Below the pieces are notes generated by a model. The model did no database searches. It was not told the origin of the DNA and saw only the letters and a program-made list of their open reading frames with translations. DNA of 11,489 nucleotides. Origin: JASHVB01 sp049522565. Lineage in GTDB: Bacteria; Pseudomonadota; Alphaproteobacteria; Acetobacterales; Acetobacteraceae. The stretch is from contig JBEKNT010000212.1 of NCBI GenBank assembly GCA_049522565.1, positions 1-11,489 of the forward strand, written 5' to 3'. This document shows positions 6,443-11,489 of this stretch, in pieces. Both the position numbers and the translations under genes were made by a program. Position 1 is the first letter of the stretch. Every line of letters begins with the position of its first letter.

Positions 6443-7309
6443 ATGCTGACGATCGGCGCCTTCATCTTCCTGCTGGCCTGCGTGTTTGGCAGCTATCTGG
6501 TCTCGGGCGGTGCGATCGGGCCGCTGGAGGAGGCGCTGCCGTTCGAGCTATGGACCATCGGCGGCGCCGCGCTCGGCTCATTCATCATGAGCAACAGCGT
6601 CCACGACGTGAAGCACGCGGTCGGCGGCTTCAGCAAGATCATCAAGGGCGCCGCCTTCGGCAAGACCGACTACGTCGACCTGCTTTCGCTGCTGTATTTC
6701 CTGGTGCGGCTCGCCAGCACCAAGGGCAACATGGCCGTCGAGCCGCATATCGAGAAGCCGCTGGAAAGCGCGGCGTTCCAGAAGTTTCCCCGCATCCTGG
6801 CCAACAAGTTCGCCACCGCGACGATCTGCGACTACCTGCGCATGGTGGGGATGAACGCCGACGATCCCAATCAGATCGAAGATGTCATGGCGCGCGAGCT
6901 GAAGAAGACCCTGAACGAGGAACTGCACGGTGCGCACGCCCTGCAAACCATGTCGGACGGGCTGCCGGCGCTCGGGATCGTTGCCGCGGTGCTCGGCGTG
7001 ATCAAGACGATGTCGCATATCGACCGCCCGCCGGCCGTGCTGGGGGCGATGATCGCCAGCGCGCTGACCGGCACGTTCCTGGGCGTATTGCTGGCCTACG
7101 GGATGGTCGGGCCGTTCGCCGGCCGGCTGAAGGGCGTGGTGGAAGAGGAGGCGAAATTCTACGAGGTGATCCGCGCCGTGCTGGTGACGCATCTGCATGG
7201 CAATGCGCCGCAGGTCAGCGTCGAGTCGGGGCGCAAGATGGTGCCGAACCAGCACATGCCGACCTTCGAGGAGCTGGAGGCCGCGGTCAGCTCGATACAG
7301 ATAGGATGA
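6443..7309 (+). CDS. motA: Flagellar motor stator protein MotA
   Basis: A 288-residue inner-membrane protein closely following E. coli MotA. The first two helices are MLTIGAFIFLLACVFGSYLVSGG and FELWTIGGAALGSFIMSN, given here as ranges 1-23 and about 35-52. The cytoplasmic loop has DYVDLLSLLYFLVRLAS and FPRILANKFATATICDYLRM. Helices 3 and 4 contain LPALGIVAAVLGVIKTM and ALTGTFLGVLLAYGMVGPFA, whose prolines correspond to the conserved loop prolines near the proton channel. Five MotA with two MotB form the proton-driven torque unit. No strong ribosome binding site precedes the ATG, so translation is probably coupled to motB, whose TAG ends 9 nt upstream. The gene order motB-motA reverses the E. 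coli arrangement. Confidence 0.95.
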   Translation: MLTIGAFIFLLACVFGSYLVSGGAIGPLEEALPFELWTIGGAALGSFIMSNSVHDVKHAVGGFSKIIKGAAFGKTDYVDLLSLLYFLVRLASTKGNMAVEPHIEKPLESAAFQKFPRILANKFATATICDYLRMVGMNADDPNQIEDVMARELKKTLNEELHGAHALQTMSDGLPALGIVAAVLGVIKTMSHIDRPPAVLGAMIASALTGTFLGVLLAYGMVGPFAGRLKGVVEEEAKFYEVIRAVLVTHLHGNAPQVSVESGRKMVPNQHMPTFEELEAAVSSIQIG

Positions 7310-7332
7310 GTGCACCTAGGATGAGTGCACCT
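7303..7332 (+). repeat. 15-bp tandem duplication across the motA stop
   Basis: AGGATGAGTGCACCT occurs twice back to back, at 7303-7317 and 7318-7332, without mismatch. The first copy contains the motA TGA (7307-7309). Both contain ATG in the plus frame 1, which opens only a shadow frame over the lipoprotein gene. Confidence 0.9.
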
Positions 7333-7396
7333 CTCCCGCTCTCGCGGGCGCGGCGCACTAGCCCTGCGACCCTTCGTGCTGCCACACTGGCCGCCG

Positions 7397-8323
7397 ATGC
7401 GCGGCTTCATCTCCCTGCTGCTTCTGCTCCTCGCCGGCCTCACCGGCTGCGCCGAGCCGGACACTTGTGCGTTGGTACCACTGGCGGACATGCCGCTGGA
7501 CATGCGGCAGAACCTCATGTTCGTCACCGCCGCCATTGGCGGCCAGCCGGTGCGCCTGCTGGTGGATACCGGCGCCGAACGCACCGTACTGACCGAGGCC
7601 GCGGTCACCCGGCTCGGCCTGGCGCACGACGCGCGGCACATGACCCGCAGCTTCGGCATCGGCGGGTCGAGCGCCAACTGGGATGCGGACATCCCCGGCA
7701 TCGTGCTCGGACAGACGCGGTTTCCGGTAGAGCATGTCGCGGTCGGTCATTTCGCGATCGACCACGTCAGCGGTCCGCGGGCGGACGGATTGCTCGGCGC
7801 CGACATCCTGCTGGCATTCGACATGGATATCGACGGGGCGGCGCATCGCCTCACGCTCTACCGGGTTCGCCGCTGTCCGGACGCCGTGCCGCCGTGGCGC
7901 GAACCCGCTATCCGGATCAATGGCCTCGACGCGCGGCGCGATCGGCTGCTGGTGCCGATCACACTGGACGGCGTATCGGGCATGGCGATCCTGGATACCG
8001 GCGCGCAGGCGACGGCGATCGGCATGGGGATGGCGCGTCGGCTGGGCCTGACCGAGGCATCGTTGCTGGCCGACCGTACGATCATGGCGCACGGTGCCGC
8101 GCCGCAGCCGGTGGCGGTGCACGTGCACCTGTTTCGCGAGTTGCTGGTCGGCGACGCACGCATCGAGGCTCCAACCCTGGCGGTGGTGCCGAACGACAGA
8201 GCCATCGGCGATGCATTGCTCGGCGGCGATTTCCTGCGCAACCGGCGTGTCTGGTTGTCCTTCGCGACCCGACGACTGTTCGTCAGTACCGAAGGCATGC
8301 CGCAGATCGCGGTGAATCGATAA
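7397..8323 (+). CDS. Lipoprotein with two retropepsin-like aspartyl protease domains
   Basis: A 308-residue predicted lipoprotein. The signal peptide is MRGFISLLLLLLAGLTGC, with lipobox LTGC placing the lipidated Cys at residue 18, so it is exported to the periplasm or outer membrane. Two retropepsin-like halves follow. Each has an Asp-Thr-Gly-Ala catalytic loop: LLVDTGAERTVL (Asp57) and AILDTGAQATAIG (Asp200). Each also has a later Gly-Ala/Gly-Asp motif, GLLGADILLAFD and ALLGGDFLRN. With both aspartates on one chain, an active site could form without dimerisation, as in pepsin. The substrate is unknown. ATG 7397 is preferred to GTG 7325 because only it gives a proper signal peptide; no clear ribosome binding site is seen. 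It follows motA by 87 bp. Confidence 0.8.
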   Translation: MRGFISLLLLLLAGLTGCAEPDTCALVPLADMPLDMRQNLMFVTAAIGGQPVRLLVDTGAERTVLTEAAVTRLGLAHDARHMTRSFGIGGSSANWDADIPGIVLGQTRFPVEHVAVGHFAIDHVSGPRADGLLGADILLAFDMDIDGAAHRLTLYRVRRCPDAVPPWREPAIRINGLDARRDRLLVPITLDGVSGMAILDTGAQATAIGMGMARRLGLTEASLLADRTIMAHGAAPQPVAVHVHLFRELLVGDARIEAPTLAVVPNDRAIGDALLGGDFLRNRRVWLSFATRRLFVSTEGMPQIAVNR

Positions 8324-8333
8324 GGCCGTGTCC

Positions 8334-8437
8334 TGTCATTGCGAGGCGCGCAGCGACGCAGCACTTCCCCGCCTGACGAGCGGCCCTCAGCTCGTCAGGC
8401 GGGGAAGTGCTGCGTCGCTGCGCGCCTCGCAATGACA
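8334..8437. repeat. Perfect long inverted repeat (48-bp arms, 8-nt loop)
   Basis: Positions 8334-8381 and 8390-8437 are exact reverse complements around GGCCCTCA. The arms begin GTCATTGCGAGGCGCGCAGC, which resembles the widespread proteobacterial GTCATTGCGAG repeat family. The element starts 10 nt after the lipoprotein stop. It would form a very stable hairpin and could act as a bidirectional terminator or RNA stabiliser. No T-tract follows. It is probably a REP/MITE-type repeat. Confidence 0.92.
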
Positions 8438-8470
8438 ACGCCAACCGGCGACAGGCTGGACGGGCGCGGA

Positions 8471-8498
8471 CTTACGCCCGGCGAAAGTCGGGCGTAAG
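8471..8498 (+). promoter_or_regulatory. Hairpin upstream of the CoA-transferase gene
   Basis: CTTACGCCCG and CGGGCGTAAG form a 10-bp perfect inverted repeat around an 8-nt loop. It ends 36 nt before the CoA-transferase ATG, so it lies in the leader or overlaps the promoter. It could be an operator, a weak terminator or a leader structure; the sequence does not decide. Confidence 0.4.
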
Positions 8499-8534
8499 CT
8501 TTCCCCATACCTTCTTCAGGGGGAGTGTCCGAGA

Positions 8535-9761
8535 ATGAGCAATGGTGCCGAAACCTGTCTGGTGGGGATGAAGGTCGTCGATCTGACGCAGTTCGAGGCA
8601 GGACCGTCATGCACCGAGGCGCTCGCGTGGATGGGCGCCGACGTTGTGAAGGTGGAAAATCCCAAGGTCGGCGATCCCGGCCGCACCGCGGGCGGCAAGC
8701 CCGGCCAGGATGCGTTCTATTTCCTGCAATACAACGCCAACAAGAAATCGGTCGCCATCAATCTGAAGGACCCGCGCGGCGTCGAACTGGTGAAGCAACT
8801 GGCGAAGCAGGCCGACGTGTTCTGCGAGAATTTTGCGCCGGGTGCGATCGAGCGGCTCGGCCTCGGCCCGGATGTGATCCGTGCCATCAATCCCGGGATC
8901 ATCTACTGCCAGACCAAGGGTTTCGGCGAAGGCAGCCCATTCGAGAAGAACCTGGCCTTCGACATGATCGCTCAGGCGGCCGGCGGCCTGATGAGCATTA
9001 CCGGCGAGGAAGACGGCCCGCCCTGCAAGCCCGGCGCGACGATCGGCGATACCGGCACCGGGATGCTGATGGCGATCTCGGTGCTGGGCGCCTATGTGCG
9101 CAAGCTGCGCACCGGCCAGGGCGACCACCTGCAACTGGCGATGCAGGATTCGATCCTGCACTACATCCGCAACGCGTTCACCTTCATGGAGCGCACCGGC
9201 AAGCCGGCGCCGCGTGCCGGCTCGAAGACGGTGGGTGGCGGCAATCCGCCGATCGGCGTGTATCCGTGCAAGGGCGGCGGCCCGAACGACTATGTCTATA
9301 TCTACACCAGCCGCGCCAATCCGGAGCACTGGACACGCCTGTTGAAGGTGATGGGGCGCGAGGACCTGATCGGCGATGCGAACTACGCCACGCCGGAAGC
9401 GCGCACCGAGCATCGCGAGGAGGTGGACGCGATCGTCGCCAACTGGACCCGCCAGCACGACAAGCACGAGGCGATGCATCTGGTCGGCAGCGCCACCATC
9501 CCCGCCGGCGCGGTGATGGATACGATGGAACTGGCGAACGACAAGAGCTTCGAGACGCGCGGCATCCGCCAGACGATGCAGCATCCGGCGATCGGGGACT
9601 ACACCATGAGCGGCTGGCCGGTGCGCTATTCGGGTCGCACCTTACCCATCAGTGCTGCCCCCCTGCTCGGACAGCATAGCGACGAGGTGCTGGCCGAGTG
9701 GCTCGGGCTGGATCGCGACGCGCTGGGCAAGCTGCGCACCGATGCGGTGATCGGCGGATGA
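8535..9761 (+). CDS. Class III CoA-transferase (CaiB/BaiF, formyl-CoA transferase-like)
   Basis: A 408-residue cytosolic enzyme of family III CoA-transferases, the usual length. Typical stretches are VVDLTQFEAGPSCTEALAWM, GADVVKVENPKVGDPGR, NANKKSVAINLKDPRG, VFCENFAPGAIERLGLG and QTKGFGEGSPFEKNLAFDM. Asp172 in IGDTGTGM matches the catalytic aspartate of formyl-CoA transferase, which carries the acyl anhydride and CoA thioester intermediates. A Gly-rich loop (TVGGGNPPIGVYPCKGGG) follows. The enzyme moves CoA between carboxylic acids; formate/oxalate, carnitine and other acids are known family substrates, and none can be chosen here. The start is supported by GGGGGAG 9 nt upstream. A CaiD-like hydratase lies about 1.1 kb downstream in the same direction. 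Confidence 0.9.
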   Translation: MSNGAETCLVGMKVVDLTQFEAGPSCTEALAWMGADVVKVENPKVGDPGRTAGGKPGQDAFYFLQYNANKKSVAINLKDPRGVELVKQLAKQADVFCENFAPGAIERLGLGPDVIRAINPGIIYCQTKGFGEGSPFEKNLAFDMIAQAAGGLMSITGEEDGPPCKPGATIGDTGTGMLMAISVLGAYVRKLRTGQGDHLQLAMQDSILHYIRNAFTFMERTGKPAPRAGSKTVGGGNPPIGVYPCKGGGPNDYVYIYTSRANPEHWTRLLKVMGREDLIGDANYATPEARTEHREEVDAIVANWTRQHDKHEAMHLVGSATIPAGAVMDTMELANDKSFETRGIRQTMQHPAIGDYTMSGWPVRYSGRTLPISAAPLLGQHSDEVLAEWLGLDRDALGKLRTDAVIGG

Positions 9762-9793
9762 CCGCACGAAGACGGTGAGGGAGAGCGAGAAAA

Positions 9794-9816
9794 CCTCTCC
9801 CGCGCTGCGGGAGAGG
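9794..9816. repeat. REP-like hairpin, copy 2 (possible terminator)
   Basis: CCTCTCCCGC and GCGGGAGAGG enclose a 3-nt loop, with the same arms as 3644-3666 but inverted flanks: GGGTGAGGG lies 3' here, where ACCCTCACCC lies 5' in copy 1. It is 33 nt after the CoA-transferase stop and may end that transcript. Confidence 0.6.
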
Positions 9817-10012
9817 TCGAGGCGCCATAGCGTCGAGGGTGAGGGTGCAACGGTTCACCGCGGTCTGATTGCGTGTCGCATCGCGGCTTGGGATTGGGCA
9901 CCGCGGCACCCTCCCGCGGCGCCTCCCGCCGGGCTTCGCGTTTCGGCCAGGAACATCGACGGCGCGTGCGGCGTGTTTGGGTGAGGGAGCGCCCTATGGC
10001 AAACATGCGGCC

Positions 10013-10285
10013 ATGATCGCCCTGTCCCACGAAATCGACGCGCTGGCACGGCGCCTGGCCGAGGCGCAAAGCGTTACTGTCGAAGACGCCATCCGGCAGG
10101 CGCTGGAAGCGCGTGCGCGCGCGGCCGGCATCGCACCGGAGCACAGCCGGCCTCGCGACCGATCCGCCGCCGCGGTGACCGCGCGGCGGGCGCGCATCGA
10201 CCGCATCGTGCGCGAGATCGCGGCCATGCCAATCCTGGATCGGCGTTCCCCGCGGGAAATCATGGACGACCTCAACGCTGTATGA
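10013..10285 (+). CDS. vapB: VapB-type antitoxin (Rv0623-like)
   Basis: A 90-residue protein. The N-terminal part MIALSHEIDALARRLAEAQ, then VTVEDAIRQALEARARAAG, is the short strand-helix-helix DNA-binding region of VapB antitoxins in the Rv0623-like family. The basic middle (TARRARIDRIVREIAAMP) and tail (ILDRRSPREIMDDLNAV) would wrap and inhibit the PIN toxin. VapB usually also represses its own operon together with VapC. The ATG at 10013 is the first in frame that suits the family; no strong ribosome binding site precedes it. Its TGA overlaps the vapC ATG by four bases (ATGA), so translation is coupled. Confidence 0.83.
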   Translation: MIALSHEIDALARRLAEAQSVTVEDAIRQALEARARAAGIAPEHSRPRDRSAAAVTARRARIDRIVREIAAMPILDRRSPREIMDDLNAV

Positions 10286-10677
10286 TCGTCGTCGATAGCT
10301 CGGCCTTGGTTGCCGTCTTGTTCAGGGAGCCGGAAACGCAGGCGTTCGAGGACATTCTTGTCGGCGACGAGCCCTGTGTCATATCGGCGGTCAACGCCCA
10401 CGAGACCGCGACAGTGTTGCGCTTGCGTCATGGCGCGGCGGCCGTACCGCGGCTTTGGCAACTGCCGGCGGACATGGAGATCGAGATCGTCCCGTTTGAC
10501 GAGATACAGGTGCGTGCCGCCGCTGTCGCGTTCGACCGCTATGGCAAGGGCATCGGTCCCAAGGCAGGGCTTAATCTTTCCGACTGTGCCGCCGATGCGT
10601 TGGCGAAGACCATGAACGCGCCGCTGCTGTTCAAGGGCAACGACGTCACGCAAACCGACCTGCAAGCGTGCCTCTGA
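10282..10677 (+). CDS. vapC: VapC-type PIN-domain toxin ribonuclease
   Basis: A 131-residue PIN-domain protein of normal VapC length. The acidic active site is complete: Asp5 in IVVDSSALVAVL, Glu41 in SAVNAHETATVL, Asp101 in LNLSDCAADALAK and Asp121 in PLLFKGNDVTQTDL. VapC toxins are Mg-dependent endoribonucleases that usually cut tRNA or rRNA at specific sites and are held inactive by VapB. The LLFKGNDF/V-x-x-TD ending is typical of the VapC28/30-like group. It overlaps the antitoxin stop by ATGA. The pair sits between two CoA-metabolism genes running in the same direction and looks intact. Confidence 0.9.
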   Translation: MIVVDSSALVAVLFREPETQAFEDILVGDEPCVISAVNAHETATVLRLRHGAAAVPRLWQLPADMEIEIVPFDEIQVRAAAVAFDRYGKGIGPKAGLNLSDCAADALAKTMNAPLLFKGNDVTQTDLQACL

Positions 10678-10836
10678 GCATCGCCTGAACCGGATCGCTT
10701 GGGCGAGGCTGCGGCGGGGCGATGCCTCACCGGTGGGGCGGAATGCGTCGCACGAGCGGCTTTGCTTGGCCCTCGGCGCATGGGTTGCCGCCACGCACCG
10801 CGCCGCTACGATGCCGCCAAACCGGAAGGCGGCCAC

Positions 10837-11489
10837 ATGACCCACCAGTACTGCATCGTCCACGACGAAGGCCATGTCCGCACCGTCACGCTGAACCGCC
10901 CGGAGGTGCTGAACGCCCTGCACGCCGACGCCAACGACGAACTTTCCTCCGTGTGGGACGAGTTCGCGGCGCGCGACGATCTGTGGGTGGGCATCATCAC
11001 CGGCGCCGGCGACCGAGCGTTCTCCGCCGGCAACGACCTGAAGGTGCAGGCGGCGGGCAAACGCCGGCCGAACGGACCGAACGGGTTCGCCGGCATCACG
11101 CACCGCTTCAACCTCGACAAGCCGCTGATCGCCGCGGTGAACGGCTGGGCGATGGGCGGCGGCTTCGAGACCGCGCTGGCCTGCGACATCATCATCGCCG
11201 CCGAGAACGCGCTGTTCGCGCTGCCCGAGCCGCGTGTCGGCCTGATCGCCGGTGGCGGCGGCGTGCACCGGCTGCCGCGTATGATCCCGATGAAGCGGGC
11301 GATGGGCATGATCCTCACCGGCCGGCGGGTGACCGCGCGCGAGGGCTTCGAACTTGGCTTCGTCACCGAAGTGGTGCCGCAAGGCAACGCGCTGGAAGCG
11401 GCGAAGCGCTGGGCCGGCCTGATCCTGGAATGCTCGCCCAAAGCGGTGCGTGCGTCGAAGCAGGCGGTGTATCGCGGCCTGGGCATGCC
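10837..11489 (+). CDS. Enoyl-CoA hydratase/isomerase family protein (carnitinyl-CoA dehydratase-like), 3' end missing
   Basis: The first 217 codons of a crotonase-fold protein; the C-terminus lies beyond the window. Oxyanion-hole loops are FSAGNDLK (about 62-69) and NGWAMGGGFE (102-111). Glu111 and Glu131 (in ALPEPRVGL) occupy the positions of the two catalytic glutamates of crotonase hydratases. The run GFAGITHRFNLDKPLIAAVNG and the later MILTGRRVTA and FVTEVV follow E. coli CaiD closely, so a CaiD-like dehydratase/hydratase is the best comparison; other enoyl-CoA hydratases remain possible. GGAAGG lies 7 nt before the ATG at 10837. With the CaiB/Frc-like transferase upstream it may serve one acyl-CoA pathway. 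Confidence 0.9.
   Translation, partial: MTHQYCIVHDEGHVRTVTLNRPEVLNALHADANDELSSVWDEFAARDDLWVGIITGAGDRAFSAGNDLKVQAAGKRRPNGPNGFAGITHRFNLDKPLIAAVNGWAMGGGFETALACDIIIAAENALFALPEPRVGLIAGGGGVHRLPRMIPMKRAMGMILTGRRVTAREGFELGFVTEVVPQGNALEAAKRWAGLILECSPKAVRASKQAVYRGLGM

Noticed and set aside
6550..8376. Plus-strand open frame of 608 codons across motA and the lipoprotein gene
   Set aside because: It crosses two well-supported genes in another frame, and its translation is Arg/Ala-rich low-complexity sequence.
8607..9584. Minus-strand open frame of 325 codons opposite the CoA-transferase
   Set aside because: It is His/Arg/Ala-rich and a mirror of the CoA-transferase codons; no ribosome binding site or domain.
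10678..10725. 8-bp inverted repeat (GCATCGCC / GGCGATGC) after vapC as a terminator
   Set aside because: The loop is over 30 nt, the arms are short and no T-tract follows, so chance is likely in this composition.
9994..11382. Minus-strand open frame of 462 codons opposite vapBC and the hydratase
   Set aside because: It is antisense to three recognised proteins and has no family match of its own.

Overview
The window looks like chromosomal DNA of a GC-rich, flagellated alphaproteobacterium. Codon third positions are strongly G/C-biased. The MotA/MotB, Nfu, RutE-like and CaiB/CaiD-like proteins fit Rhodospirillales/Acetobacteraceae-type genomes. That placement is inference from style and gene content, because no rRNA or marker gene is present.

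Left part (1-3680), accessory in character. All recognisable genes are on the minus strand. The 5' part of an amidohydrolase (ACMSD/gamma-resorcylate decarboxylase type) runs off the left edge, with a clear ribosome binding site and GTG start. Upstream of it lies an unassigned stretch, part of which is visibly AT-richer than the rest. Next come two tandem class I SAM-dependent methyltransferases with a perfect 14-bp palindrome between them. Then follows a scar: the C-terminal remnant of an IS1380-type transposase abuts a truncated DUF5615 (PIN-like) toxin gene. The partner DUF433 antitoxin is still intact.

Middle part (3680-8440), core functions. On the minus strand, an Nfu-type Fe-S scaffold is followed by a RutE-type nitroreductase. 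Divergently, on the plus strand, lie motB, motA and a lipoprotein with two retropepsin-like aspartyl protease domains. The order motB-motA is the reverse of the classical enterobacterial order. MotB ends in a 14-unit, 12-bp repeat encoding an Asn/Ala-rich tail. A 15-bp tandem duplication spans the motA stop codon. The lipoprotein gene is followed by a perfect inverted repeat with 48-bp arms.

Right part (8440-11489), plus strand. A class III (CaiB/Frc-type) CoA-transferase and a CaiD-like enoyl-CoA hydratase, cut by the right edge, are separated by a complete VapBC toxin-antitoxin pair. The two CoA enzymes could act in one acyl-CoA pathway, but the substrate cannot be read from sequence. Short REP-like hairpins sharing a 10-bp arm lie in two intergenic gaps.

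I see no CRISPR array, tRNA, rRNA, prophage or clearly new multi-gene system. The most unusual items are the MotB repeat tail, the double-retropepsin lipoprotein beside the motor genes, the long perfect palindrome, and the toxin-antitoxin pair with a wrecked toxin.
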